A DNA stretch of 52,725 nt from a virus, in IMG/VR virus record IMGVR_UViG_3300028556_000011, positions 1 through 52,725 of that record; one strand, written 5' to 3'. The translations under genes and the position numbers were made by a program. This document shows positions 26,661 to 34,762 of this stretch, one piece after another. Every line of letters starts with the position of its first letter. Position 1 is the stretch's first letter. The notes beneath the pieces were generated by a model. That model had not been told where the DNA came from, ran no database searches, and was given only the letters and a program-made list of their open reading frames with translations.

Positions 26661-27547
26661 TCGGCGACTGGGACGCACCGATCCCCTGGCACTTCGAGAC
26701 GCCCTCCGGCACCCTCGACCTGAACACTGCCGACGGCTACCGCTTCCTGCTCGTCTCCTCCGGCTGCGACGGCGGCGTCGACCTCCGAATCACCGAAGAC
26801 AACGTGCCGCAAGGAAACGGCGAGATCCCGCACAAAGCGTTCACGAGCGGCTACAAGATCCGGCTGCTGCTCGAGCTTCGCGAGGCGATCGACCCGACCT
26901 CGCCGCAGGCGGAGGCGCGCGGCGCCTGCGGACGCGACCTCACCGACATGCTCGACCAGCTCGGCCTCCACATCAACGAGATCCTGAACGCCGTCCCCGA
27001 CGGATCCGGCACGTTCCAGCGGCTCTGGTGGGCGCCCGACGGGCTGCCGGAACGGATGCTCGACAAGATCCGTCTGCTCGAGCGGCCCGTCGTGACGCAG
27101 GACGGCGCGAACCCGCCCCGGGTCGCGTTCGCCGTCTTCTCCGAGTTTCCGTATTACCTCTCGCACGCCGACACCACCACCGCGTTCACGGACGGAGAAA
27201 CGGCCACGTTGGCGAACGGCGGCACCTGCGACTACTACCCCGTCTTCGAGGTCGCAGGCCCCACCTCCGCGTTCACGATCACGAACAACAGCGTCCTCGA
27301 CGCCGACGGGAACCCGCTCGAGATCGTCTACGACTCCACGCTGCCCGGTGCGGTCGCGATCCCCAGCGGGCACACCGTCGAGATCAACACGTTCAAGAAC
27401 ACCGCCTACCTCGACGGGAACGTCGCGTCCCGGATCGCCGGCATCGACATCCAAGCATCAGACTTCTTCCAGATCCCGCCGCCGGGCGCGTCGATCACGA
27501 TCTCCGGCGCCGCGATGAACGCGATAACCGCGGACGCCTGGCGGTGA
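26657..27547 (+). CDS. Distal tail (Dit-like) protein
   Basis: The first gene of size after the tape measure, 296 residues, the place of the distal tail protein. The first 150 residues (LRITEDNVPQGNGEIPHKAF, GYKIRLLLELREA) resemble Dit N-domains that bind the tube; the C-terminal part (CDYYPVFEVAGPTSAFTITN) is a beta-sandwich as in Dit C-domains. ATG overlaps the upstream stop. Confidence 0.65.
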   Translation: MIGDWDAPIPWHFETPSGTLDLNTADGYRFLLVSSGCDGGVDLRITEDNVPQGNGEIPHKAFTSGYKIRLLLELREAIDPTSPQAEARGACGRDLTDMLDQLGLHINEILNAVPDGSGTFQRLWWAPDGLPERMLDKIRLLERPVVTQDGANPPRVAFAVFSEFPYYLSHADTTTAFTDGETATLANGGTCDYYPVFEVAGPTSAFTITNNSVLDADGNPLEIVYDSTLPGAVAIPSGHTVEINTFKNTAYLDGNVASRIAGIDIQASDFFQIPPPGASITISGAAMNAITADAWR

Positions 27548-28641
27548 GCTTCCCGAGCGCGAAGGAATGGCGGTTCGTCGTCTGCGACCTCGACGGCGTC
27601 GTCCTCACGCTGCTCGACTCGCTCGCCGAGCAGCGCACCGTCACCTACACCCTCAACGCTCCCGCCGTCGCCACAGGCCGCGTCCCGTCCGACAACCCGC
27701 AGGTGAACCTGATCGTCGGATCCGGGTCGCTCGCCGGCGATCCGCTCGTCAGCTACAGCGACCGGATCGTGTTCGGCTTCCGCCGCGAAGGCGGCGCGCC
27801 GAGCTCGATCAGCGGCGGCCCCTGGAAGATCCGGTTCGCCGGGATCCTGATGCAGATCGAGGACGTCGCCGGCGCCGACGACGCCACCAGCGCCTACACC
27901 GCCTACGACCCGTGGCAATACATGCTCTCCCGGCCCTGCCGCGCCGGCGACGGCTCGCTCCCCGGCCCCGAAGGGCTGATCTTCGACGGCGGCCTCACGA
28001 CCGCCGACCAGATCGCCGTGAACCTGATCGCGAACACCGACGTCGCCGACGGGCACACCTACATCGACGCGCTCACCGGCCACATCGAGACGATCCCGTT
28101 CACCGGCCAGATCATCATCCAGCAAGGTACCTCCGTCGGGGACGCACTCACCCAGCTCTGCAACACCGGGCTGCTCGACATCTGGATGGAGCCGATCTAC
28201 GACCCGACCGTCCTCCCGATCTTTTTAACTCGTCTGAACATCTACGCGCAGCAGGGAGCGATCCGCCACGACGCCGTTATGTCGTGGGACTCACCCGGGA
28301 AGTCGCTCGTCGGGATCTCGCGGCTCCTCGACGGCGCGCAGCTCGCGAACAAGATCCAGTTCTACAACGGGCAGGGAGGCCCGCCTGTCACGCTCCAGAC
28401 GAACGGCGGCTCCGCGCTCAAGTACGGCGAACATTGGGCGCAGCAGTTCTTCCCGGCGCAGGTCGCCGCGCAGGCCGTCGAGGACATCGCGGCCGCTCAG
28501 CTATCGCTGCGCCAGATCGGGAAGCGCACCCTCACGATCAACCCGGCACCCGAGCGGGCCCCCGACCCGTTCACCGGCTACTTCCTCGGCGACCTCGTCC
28601 CCGTCTACGCGACCAAGCGGTTCCGGCAGGCGCTCTCATGA
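27544..28641 (+). CDS. Minor tail protein, probably cut short at its 3' end
   Basis: GTG at 27544 overlaps the Dit stop. The 365-residue protein (VCDLDGVVLTLLDSLAEQRTV start; GRVPSDNPQVN; AYDPWQYMLSRP; GDLVPVYATKRFRQALS end) is of the actinophage minor tail / Tal type. The normal continuation of this family (YQRIYGIPITIDDNGVE) appears instead at the end of the next gene, so the reading frame seems interrupted by an inserted module. Confidence 0.65.
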   Translation: MSFPSAKEWRFVVCDLDGVVLTLLDSLAEQRTVTYTLNAPAVATGRVPSDNPQVNLIVGSGSLAGDPLVSYSDRIVFGFRREGGAPSSISGGPWKIRFAGILMQIEDVAGADDATSAYTAYDPWQYMLSRPCRAGDGSLPGPEGLIFDGGLTTADQIAVNLIANTDVADGHTYIDALTGHIETIPFTGQIIIQQGTSVGDALTQLCNTGLLDIWMEPIYDPTVLPIFLTRLNIYAQQGAIRHDAVMSWDSPGKSLVGISRLLDGAQLANKIQFYNGQGGPPVTLQTNGGSALKYGEHWAQQFFPAQVAAQAVEDIAAAQLSLRQIGKRTLTINPAPERAPDPFTGYFLGDLVPVYATKRFRQALS

Positions 28642-29315
28642 GCAGCTACGTGATGGAAGTCGACGGGTCGGCGGGCGACGCCTACGTCGAGAAGAACCTC
28701 GGAGCGAACTACTCCGACTACTGGCTAACCGTCGTACTCAAGATCGACGCAGCCTCCCTAGCCGCGTGGGTGATCCTGAACCAGTCCCCCTATCTAGCGG
28801 GCGCGCTTGAGAGCAACCACACCAGCGATTCAGACGGCTTCGGAGTGTTCGTAGGACCTACGCAATGGTTCTCCGACTGGTGGAACGCTCTCGGGGTTCC
28901 GGCGGTGGCAACCGACGTCTTCGTGACCTGCGAGCTACATCACGTATCCCCGACCGTGTCGGAGCTGATCGTCGATGTCACGACCGCTACCAGCAACAGC
29001 GGCCTTGGAGGAAACGACACGCACTATCTCCGCGTCGGGCAAATCGCGTCGCCTATGTCGACGCCATGTCTCACCTACGTTGCCTCGGTAGCCGTGGGAA
29101 CTACCCGCGGTGCGCGCGATATTTTCTTCGACGACTTCTCGAGCGGAGACTTTTCGGAATGGACATCCGTGGTCGGTGATGTCACCCTGGTCTCTCCGTC
29201 ACCTCCATCCTCGATCACGTATCAGCGGATCTACGGGATCCCGATCACGATCGACGACAACGGCGTCGAGACCGTCTCGCAGCTCCTCACCTCCCCGGAC
29301 GGGTTCACGCCGTGA
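28638..29315 (+). CDS. LamG/ConA-like insert plus displaced tail-protein C-terminus
   Basis: ATG 28638 overlaps the previous stop. Residues 1-190 look like a concanavalin/laminin-G beta sandwich (DIFFDDFSSGDFSEWTSV near the end of it). The final 35 residues, with QRIYGIPITIDD and VETVSQLLTSPDG, look like the missing C-terminus of the upstream minor tail protein. The lectin-like part could bind glycans at the tail tip. Confidence 0.55.
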   Translation: MSSYVMEVDGSAGDAYVEKNLGANYSDYWLTVVLKIDAASLAAWVILNQSPYLAGALESNHTSDSDGFGVFVGPTQWFSDWWNALGVPAVATDVFVTCELHHVSPTVSELIVDVTTATSNSGLGGNDTHYLRVGQIASPMSTPCLTYVASVAVGTTRGARDIFFDDFSSGDFSEWTSVVGDVTLVSPSPPSSITYQRIYGIPITIDDNGVETVSQLLTSPDGFTP

Positions 29316-29971
29316 CCGCCCCCGTCCAGCGGCCGACGCCCGCAGCGGCGATCACTGACCTTCACAAGCGGGTACGGGCGCTCGAGGGGACACAGGCTGG
29401 CGGCCTCGACGCCGTCCGCTTCAACGACAAGAACACCGAGCTCGCGCTCCGCTACCTCATCGTCGTCGCGAACGAGGATATCCCGACCACCGACAACTCG
29501 ATCCACATCGAATCGGCGGGCGCCGTAGGCGACTTCGAGATCGTCGCGAAAGGCAACCTCACCCTCGACGGCGATCAGATCCAGCTGAGCGCCCCGAACC
29601 CGATCGTCCTCTTCGGCGCCGGCGAGATCATACGCCTCGACAGCACGGAGATCCTGCTCGACAGCGTCGCGACGTCGATCAAGTCGTCCAGCTCGGGGCC
29701 GTCCGGCGCCGGGATCTACCTCGAAACGGCTAACGGCTACGACCTGAAGATGGTCGTCGACGGCGACTACGTCCTCAGCGGCACCGGCGTCTTCGGCCTC
29801 TCGACCGACAGCACGATCACGCTCGCGACTACCTCGAGCGATATCAACCTTGGCCCCGCTGGCGCGCTCAACGCGCTCGCACCCTCCGGGATCTTCCTCA
29901 ATCTGCCGCTCGCCCCGGGGACGTCCGGGTCGCTCTACAGCAACGGCGGCGTCGTGACGGTATCGCCGTGA
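29312..29971 (+). CDS. Tail fibre-like beta-repeat protein (219 aa)
   Basis: GTG 29312 overlaps the previous stop. After a helical start (AITDLHKRVRALEG) come repeated short beta units (DFEIVAKGNLTLDGDQIQL, GEIIRLDSTEILLD), as in beta-helical fibres, ending in GTSGSLYSNGGVVTVSP, a typical fibre terminus. It probably forms a trimeric fibre. Confidence 0.65.
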   Translation: MTAPVQRPTPAAAITDLHKRVRALEGTQAGGLDAVRFNDKNTELALRYLIVVANEDIPTTDNSIHIESAGAVGDFEIVAKGNLTLDGDQIQLSAPNPIVLFGAGEIIRLDSTEILLDSVATSIKSSSSGPSGAGIYLETANGYDLKMVVDGDYVLSGTGVFGLSTDSTITLATTSSDINLGPAGALNALAPSGIFLNLPLAPGTSGSLYSNGGVVTVSP

Positions 29972-30132
29972 GCCTCGACGACCGCCTCGCGCTCGAGCTC
30001 GGCCGCGCCCTGCTCCGCGCCGTCGCCGCCGAAGCGCGGCTCGAGCAGCAGGCCGCCGAGATAGCCGCGATCCGCCGCGACCTCGACCAGCTCACCGCCG
30101 ACGCGAAGGAGAAGACCGATGAGCCCGCGTAA
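29968..30132 (+). CDS. Small coiled-coil protein (54 aa)
   Basis: GTG at 29968 overlaps the fibre stop. Almost the whole sequence is an Ala/Leu/Glu/Arg coiled coil. It overlaps the next gene by 14 bases. Role unknown. Confidence 0.55.
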   Translation: MSLDDRLALELGRALLRAVAAEARLEQQAAEIAAIRRDLDQLTADAKEKTDEPA

Positions 30133-30355
30133 GCGAGCGGAAGACTTGAGCCTCGGGCCATCAGGGGGCACCGAGGCTCAAGAACTCGTCCACGTCCGCG
30201 CCACCGCGCACCTGCCGCGGCACCCGGGCGGCTACCTCCCCGCCCTCCCGCGCGGCTCCGAGGCGCTCGTCGACGCCGACGACCCCTACATCCAGGGTCT
30301 GCTCGGAGGCGGCTGGCTGATCCCGCTCGGCGACCACGACGAACCCGAAAGGTGA
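30119..30355 (+). CDS. Hypothetical protein (78 aa)
   Basis: ATG at 30119 after GAAGGAGAAG. Contains RATAHLPRHPGGYLPALPRG and an acidic end. The C-terminal VDADDPYIQGLLGGGWL suggests a small virion or assembly protein; no family recognised. Confidence 0.5.
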   Translation: MSPRKRAEDLSLGPSGGTEAQELVHVRATAHLPRHPGGYLPALPRGSEALVDADDPYIQGLLGGGWLIPLGDHDEPER

Positions 30356-30357
30356 AC

Positions 30358-30897
30358 ATGACCGACAAGCAGCTGCTCCCGCTCCTGAAAGCCCAAGGCT
30401 TCCAGTTCCCCGCCCAGATCCTCAAGGCGCGCACCGCCGCGAAACTCGGACTGCCGCTCGCCTGCGCCATGCTCGAGCTCGAAACCGGCGGCGGCTACAA
30501 CGAATGGGGCCACGACCCGACGAACTTCATCGGCGGCTTCGACAGGTTCACCGGCATCCATTGGGGCGAGACGGTCACCGAGGGTGCCTACAAGGCGTAC
30601 GCGGCGCAGCGGGACGCCCACGGGCTGCAGGGTGTCGGCCCGGCCCAACTGACGTCGGAAGGGCTGCAGAAGCAGACGGACGCCGCCGGCGGCTGCTGGG
30701 TGCCCGTCCATAACATGGCCGTGGGATTCCATTTTCTTCACGATCTGATCCTTACCCACGGCAGCGTTCTTGCTGGCTGCATTGCCTATAACGGGAGAGG
30801 TCCCGCGGCAGACGCCTATGGAGCCCATCTGGTGGCTCTAGCCGAGCACTACAAGAGCATCGGATTGGGATCTGTAGTAGGGATCCTCAAGGCATGA
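30358..30897 (+). CDS. Endolysin: lysozyme-like transglycosylase
   Basis: A 179-residue lysozyme-fold protein. AMLELETGG (Glu40/Glu42, catalytic Glu) and HDPTNFIGG are at the start of the fold; VGPAQLTSEGLQ and LAGCIAYNGRG are the usual later motifs of SLT/G-type lysozymes. It cleaves peptidoglycan at lysis. Following membrane proteins supply holin candidates. GTG 30352 is an alternative start two codons up. The last 49 bases overlap a reverse homing endonuclease gene, so the natural C-terminus may be altered. Confidence 0.78.
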   Translation: MTDKQLLPLLKAQGFQFPAQILKARTAAKLGLPLACAMLELETGGGYNEWGHDPTNFIGGFDRFTGIHWGETVTEGAYKAYAAQRDAHGLQGVGPAQLTSEGLQKQTDAAGGCWVPVHNMAVGFHFLHDLILTHGSVLAGCIAYNGRGPAADAYGAHLVALAEHYKSIGLGSVVGILKA

Positions 30898-31226
30898 GGC
30901 ATGTAGCCATCCTCGGCGGCGTTCATAAGGGCTTCATCCCACTGCGCTCTCTTGATGGTGCTGAGCCACGGATAGATTGCCTCCATCGCCACAATGGCCG
31001 CCACGCCATACGCCCTCCAGCACCACTGGTGACGTCGGTTGCCAATCTTGATGATAGGGCCATAGATTTTCCCTACCTCCAGAATGCTTGCCAAGCGTTC
31101 AAGTGGCTGGGTGTCGCATTGGTTGGCTTGAGTGCGCAGACACCGCCCTTGCCAGGCGCAGTGACCTTCGCCGTCGAAGAACCCTGCCGCCCAAGCAAGT
31201 TCCGTGTTCCGCGTATGCTCTGGCAC
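30849..31226 (-). CDS. LAGLIDADG-type homing endonuclease (leftward)
   Basis: A 125-residue protein with LAWAAGFFDGEGHC (residues 10-23), the LAGLIDADG helix with its catalytic acidic residue, then a beta/alpha body (LASILEVGKIYGP, GVAAIVAMEAIYPWL). A single motif means it would work as a dimer. It runs against the operon and overlaps the 3' end of the endolysin gene, as expected of a free-standing mobile gene. Confidence 0.75.
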   Translation of the reverse strand: MPEHTRNTELAWAAGFFDGEGHCAWQGRCLRTQANQCDTQPLERLASILEVGKIYGPIIKIGNRRHQWCWRAYGVAAIVAMEAIYPWLSTIKRAQWDEALMNAAEDGYMPHALRIPTTDPNPMLL

Positions 31227-31253
31227 GTCCTACCTCCCGTAAGGTGGGGCCCT

Positions 31254-31284
31254 GGCCCGGGGACGTTTGCGCGTCGCCCGGGCC
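31254..31284. terminator. Strong hairpin after the lysin region
   Basis: GGCCCGGG-GACG pairs with CGTC-G-CCCGGGCC (12 bp, one bulged G, loop TTTGCG) followed by TCTCATTCT. It lies in the 147-base gap 31227-31373, which otherwise shows nothing clear. Confidence 0.6.
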
Positions 31285-31373
31285 TCTCATTCTATCGGGC
31301 TCGTCTCCGTCGTCGGGACGCTGGACTAGACGCGGTGGCGGTGATGCTCCCCCCTCGCCTGGCGGTCCGGTGA

Positions 31374-31565
31374 ATGAGGCGCCTACAGATAGCCGCCGCT
31401 TCACTGATCTTCTTTGCCTGGGTGATCACGCTCGGCGACGGCATGATCACGCACGATTACCAGGCCGTCGATGTCGCCACGCCGGTCGTCCTAGTTGCCG
31501 CTGGGTTCGTGTTCGGCGATTCGATCCTGCGGAAGCGATACGCGAAGGAGACCGATGACAGCTGA
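31374..31565 (+). CDS. Small membrane protein, holin candidate (63 aa)
   Basis: Two hydrophobic helices (IAAASLIFFAWVITLG; VVLVAAGFVFG) and a charged tail, the simplest holin topology. It follows the endolysin and terminator. No family recognised. Confidence 0.55.
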   Translation: MRRLQIAAASLIFFAWVITLGDGMITHDYQAVDVATPVVLVAAGFVFGDSILRKRYAKETDDS

Positions 31566-31881
31566 ATACCTGCGGTACATCCTGATCGTCGGCGGCCTGT
31601 TCGTGCTCGGCTTCAACTGCGCCGTGATCGTCCATGCCGCCGAGATCGTCCGGGCCGTCCGCGCGTGGCGGCTCTTCCTCGTCGGGAAATCACTGATGAC
31701 AATCTTCGTGGTCATCGCGCTCTACGACAACATCCACAGCCGCGAGATCGGCTGGAGGATCCCGCTCGCGCTCTCGGCGATCTTCTTGACGCTCGTCTCG
31801 CTCGTGATGCTCGACCACTCCTACCGCCGCAACCGAAACGACCTCGGCCCCGTCCCGGCGAACCAGAAGATCAGGCGATGA
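31555..31881 (+). CDS. Membrane protein with three helices (108 aa)
   Basis: ATG 31555 after GAAGGAG. Three hydrophobic segments (YILIVGGLFVLGFNCAVIV; SLMTIFVVIALY; LALSAIFLTLVSLVML) and a basic tail. A holin or antiholin role is possible. Confidence 0.6.
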   Translation: MTAEYLRYILIVGGLFVLGFNCAVIVHAAEIVRAVRAWRLFLVGKSLMTIFVVIALYDNIHSREIGWRIPLALSAIFLTLVSLVMLDHSYRRNRNDLGPVPANQKIRR

Positions 31882-32345
31882 CCGACGGCGGCGGCGGCGC
31901 GAGCCGCAGCACCGACCCGGCCGCCGGAAGCTCCTCCGCAACCGATGTGTCGCTGCGCGAGCACCTCACCTCCCTGATCGGGTACGAACGGAAGACGTCG
32001 CAGCTGCTCGTCGGGTTCGCCGTCGTCACCGGCGCGTTCGCGTGGTCGCAGATCCAGCGGCGCCTCGAGATCCTCAACCACGAGAACGCCCGCGTCTCCG
32101 AGATCGCCGCGAAGACCGTCTCCTCCGACACCTACACCGCCGATAAGGACCGCACCGACGACGAACGCGACAAACTCGACACCTGGCGGGCGGGCGTCGA
32201 CGAGAAGTTCACGAAGGCGATCACCCGCGACGACCTGACCCGCGAGACCCGCGGCGAACGGCAGATCCTCACCGGCAACGTGATCGCGCTCCTCGGTGTC
32301 GCCGCTTTGCTCGGCGCCGCTTTGCTCGGCCACTACATCCACTGA
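31878..32345 (+). CDS. Membrane-anchored coiled-coil protein (155 aa)
   Basis: A Ser/Gly-rich start, a hydrophobic helix near 45-58 (LLVGFAVVTGAFAW), a charged coiled coil (about 60-130) and a C-terminal hydrophobic helix (VIALLGVAALLGAALLG). The layout suggests a membrane-linked lysis accessory; no family assigned. ATG overlaps the upstream TGA. Confidence 0.6.
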   Translation: MTDGGGGASRSTDPAAGSSSATDVSLREHLTSLIGYERKTSQLLVGFAVVTGAFAWSQIQRRLEILNHENARVSEIAAKTVSSDTYTADKDRTDDERDKLDTWRAGVDEKFTKAITRDDLTRETRGERQILTGNVIALLGVAALLGAALLGHYIH

Positions 32346-32356
32346 AAGGACTCGCC

Positions 32357-32533
32357 ATGCTCTCGCTCATCCTCCGCATCATCGCCCTGATCCTGTTCGT
32401 TCTCGCCGCCTGCAACCAGGTGCTGTTCTCCCAGCCGGAGCTCGACGAGATCGCGTGGGGGCTCGCCGCCTGGGTGCTGTCGACGCTGCTCGCCGGCGTC
32501 GGGCCCGCGTTCACCTACGGGCGCTCCGAATGA
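32357..32533 (+). CDS. Small membrane protein (58 aa)
   Basis: GAAAGGA stands before ATG 32357. An N-terminal helix (LILRIIALILFVLAAC) and a second one (LAAWVLSTLLAGVG). LAAC near residue 20 could be a lipobox. Role unknown. Confidence 0.55.
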   Translation: MLSLILRIIALILFVLAACNQVLFSQPELDEIAWGLAAWVLSTLLAGVGPAFTYGRSE

Positions 32534-32604
32534 CCGTCTACGGGATCCTTGTGCTCGTCCTGATCGTCGTCCTGATCGTGTTCGTCGTCAACCATTTCCG
32601 CTGA
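32530..32604 (+). CDS. 24-aa transmembrane peptide
   Basis: ATG 32530 overlaps the upstream stop. Almost entirely one helix (ILVLVLIVVLIVFVV) ending NHFR. Such mini-proteins occur in phage lysis regions; function unknown. Confidence 0.5.
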   Translation: MTVYGILVLVLIVVLIVFVVNHFR

Positions 32605-32614
32605 AAGGAACGCT

Positions 32615-32860
32615 ATGAACGGCAACGTCAACCCGGTCTACCCAGTCGTCGGCGGCATCCTCCTCCTGCTCGTGATCGTCTGCGGCCTGTTCGCGCTCAC
32701 ATGGCACGGCGATGTGCCGGCCGTCGACACCCTCGGCGTCATCGGAACCATCATCGGTGTTGTCGTCGGTGGATTGCTCCACGCGAACGGCGTTACCGCG
32801 GGAGCGAACGCGGCCGGGGCACCGATGCCGCCGGCGGATCAGGTGAAGCCAAAGCCATGA
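32615..32860 (+). CDS. Small membrane protein, holin candidate (81 aa)
   Basis: GAAAGGAA before ATG 32615. Two hydrophobic helices (VVGGILLLLVIVCGLFAL; LGVIGTIIGVVVGGLL) and a Pro/Ala/Lys tail. Holin-like topology. Confidence 0.6.
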   Translation: MNGNVNPVYPVVGGILLLLVIVCGLFALTWHGDVPAVDTLGVIGTIIGVVVGGLLHANGVTAGANAAGAPMPPADQVKPKP

Positions 32861-33369
32861 GGATCGTCGCTCTCGCCGGGGCGGCCGCGGCGCTGCTCGT
32901 CGCGCTCGCCCCGGCCGCCTCGAGCCGCGGAGCCTCCTGCACCGCCCGTTACGGCGGCGCGCTCCCCGACGCCTCCTGCACGCCCGGCGCGCTGAACCCG
33001 GCGGTGACGCAAGGCGACCTCGCCTCGACGATCTGCCATTCCGGCTGGGCCGCGTCGGTTCGGCCACCGCTCGCGGTGACGGAGCCGGAGAAGTTCAAGC
33101 TGATGCGCGCCTACGGGATCCCGACCACCGCCGGGCACGCGGGCCTGTACGAGTTCGACCATCTGGTGCCGATCGAGCTCGGCGGCGCCGTCGACGACCC
33201 CGCGAACCTCTGGCCGGAGCCGCATTCGGCGGTCTACCGCGGCAAGCAGGTCGGGTCGCTCGTTAAGGACGCGGCGGAGAACCGTGTGAACGCGGAGGTG
33301 TGCTCGGGCCAAGTGACGTTGGCGGCAGCTCAGGCGGCGTTCGAGCGGGACTGGCGCAAAGCGCCGTAG
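32857..33369 (+). CDS. Secreted HNH-type nuclease
   Basis: A signal peptide (MRIVALAGAAAALLVALAPAA) leads a 150-residue domain with TICHSGW, VRPP, and YEFDHLVPIELGG...NLWPEP, the His-based nuclease centre of a family widespread in actinobacteria and their phages. It would act outside the membrane or in the lysate, perhaps on released DNA. ATG overlaps the upstream stop; the stop codon lies in the loop of the following terminator. Confidence 0.72.
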   Translation: MRIVALAGAAAALLVALAPAASSRGASCTARYGGALPDASCTPGALNPAVTQGDLASTICHSGWAASVRPPLAVTEPEKFKLMRAYGIPTTAGHAGLYEFDHLVPIELGGAVDDPANLWPEPHSAVYRGKQVGSLVKDAAENRVNAEVCSGQVTLAAAQAAFERDWRKAP

Positions 33370-33383
33370 CGCCAGTCCCGCTC
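33343..33383. terminator. Perfect 15-bp bidirectional terminator
   Basis: GAGCGGGACTGGCGC (33343-33357) and GCGCCAGTCCCGCTC (33369-33383) form a perfect stem with an 11-base loop at the meeting point of rightward and leftward operons. The left arm is inside the nuclease gene. Confidence 0.75.
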
Positions 33384-33395
33384 TGAATCGCTTAG

Positions 33396-34274
33396 CTAGG
33401 CGGGCTCGCCGACGAACGTGCGCGGGAACTTCGCCGCCACACGCTCCGCGACCGCATCCAGCGCGTCCCTGACGACCTTGTCGGGCCGCTCGAGCTTGTA
33501 GCCGATCTGGAACGAGCCGCCGCCCATCCGGTAACGCAGCTTCGCCACGACCTGCCGCTCCGGCTCCCCGACGAACGGTGCGATCAGCAGGATGAACGTC
33601 GCCGGGACGGTCAGCTCGCCCGTACGGCCGGCGGCCGCCTCGACCTTTTCGTCGTACATGAACTGCTGCTCGCCGCTCGCGAGCCGCTTCGACGAACGGA
33701 ACGAGGCGTTGTTCGTGACCCGGAACGACTGCGCCATCTCGAGCATGTCGGCGGCGTCGGGCTGCTCGATCTCCTGCAATCCCGCCTCGAGGTGAAGTGC
33801 GAACTCTTCCTGCCCGACGAGTTGGCCGTCCTTCGCGATCCAGTGCGCCCATTCGGGCGTCGGTTGTAGGTCGAGCTGGGCGCGGTGCTGTCCCCATCCG
33901 GGTGAGTCGTCGCAGTTGTCGTCGAAGACGGCTACGACGCGGCCGCTGGTCGGGTGAACCCAGACGGTCGTCGCTTCGTCGGCGTAGAGTGTCGTTACCG
34001 TCTCGAACGCTTCGACGGTGGCGGGGCGGTAGGTGCCGGTGCGGCGGCTCGGCGCGGCCCGCCACGCGGAGAGATCCGGCAGGAACGCGGTAGCTCCCGC
34101 CGGGACGATCAACGCGAGCGGCTGCTCGGGGTCGAGCAGCTTCGGGTCGCCAGCGGCGATGGCGTTCTCGATCACCGCTTGGGCATCGGCGACCGCTTCT
34201 GTGTGGGCGATCGTTGCGCGTAACGTCTCGGCGTGTTCTGCCGGGTCGGGGTGGCTCTTCCCTTGCGCGTTCAT
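33396..34274 (-). CDS. DUF2303 (YfdQ-like) protein
   Basis: A 292-residue protein of the DUF2303 family found in phage early regions: VWVHPTSGRVVAVFDDN, GWGQHRAQLDLQPTPEWAHW and FPRTFVGEPA are typical. Function unknown; in other phages it accompanies recombination genes. It is the second gene of a two-gene leftward operon, overlapping the first by 4 bases. Confidence 0.75.
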   Translation of the reverse strand: MNAQGKSHPDPAEHAETLRATIAHTEAVADAQAVIENAIAAGDPKLLDPEQPLALIVPAGATAFLPDLSAWRAAPSRRTGTYRPATVEAFETVTTLYADEATTVWVHPTSGRVVAVFDDNCDDSPGWGQHRAQLDLQPTPEWAHWIAKDGQLVGQEEFALHLEAGLQEIEQPDAADMLEMAQSFRVTNNASFRSSKRLASGEQQFMYDEKVEAAAGRTGELTVPATFILLIAPFVGEPERQVVAKLRYRMGGGSFQIGYKLERPDKVVRDALDAVAERVAAKFPRTFVGEPA

Positions 34275-34621
34275 GCTTCCGCCGCCTCTTCGGCTGCGGT
34301 CGGCGCGGGCGGGTCGACGCCGCGGAGCGGTAGCTCCTGCTGCATCGGGTTGCGCCGCGAGAGGTTCCCGGCTTCGTCGACGAAGTAGATCGCGGCTCCG
34401 CGTTCGCCCTCGGGCAGCGTCAGCTTGATCTTGTCGCTGACGGTGACGGTGGCGCCGTCGCGGTTCGGCGCGACCTGGATCGTGAGTACGAGCGCGCCCT
34501 TCTTTTCGTGCTCGAGCACGGCCGCTACGAGCTCGGCGAGCGCTTCGCTCAGCTCGCCGTGGAGGCCACCGTTGCGCTGTTCCTGGACGAACGCGGCGAA
34601 CGGTTTGCGGATTTCGGTCAT
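34271..34621 (-). CDS. Hypothetical early protein (116 aa)
   Basis: Leftward; the ATG at 34621 directly follows AAAGGGGAG. A further start at 34657 would add 12 residues. Helical first half (ALAELVAAVLEHEKKG), then beta strands (ALVLTIQVAP, TVTVSDKIKLTL) and an acidic Ala tail. This partner of DUF2303 is not recognised by me. Confidence 0.6.
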   Translation of the reverse strand: MTEIRKPFAAFVQEQRNGGLHGELSEALAELVAAVLEHEKKGALVLTIQVAPNRDGATVTVSDKIKLTLPEGERGAAIYFVDEAGNLSRRNPMQQELPLRGVDPPAPTAAEEAAEA

Positions 34622-34727
34622 CTCTCCCCTTTCGTGTTGGCTCCCGGTCCCGGCCACGGCATCACCAGGCGATGGGTCGGCGCATGGCCGGGGCCGCGAG
34701 TCAATCGGTAAGGAGTACCCATCGCCG

Positions 34728-34762
34728 TCGCGGACGCTAGCACGAATCCGAATACGTATAAA
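34728..34762 (-). promoter_or_regulatory. Leftward early promoter
   Basis: On the minus strand TTTATA (34762-34757), 17 bases, TAGCGT (34739-34734), preceded by TGC. The box TGCTAGCGTCCGCGA (34742-34728) is identical to bases 52184-52198 before the accessory operon. The gap from 34622 to 34727 is leader sequence with no other clear signal. Confidence 0.5.

Noticed and set aside
30894-31373. 159-residue rightward ORF after the endolysin
   Set aside because: It is the opposite-strand shadow of the LAGLIDADG gene and crosses the terminator hairpin.
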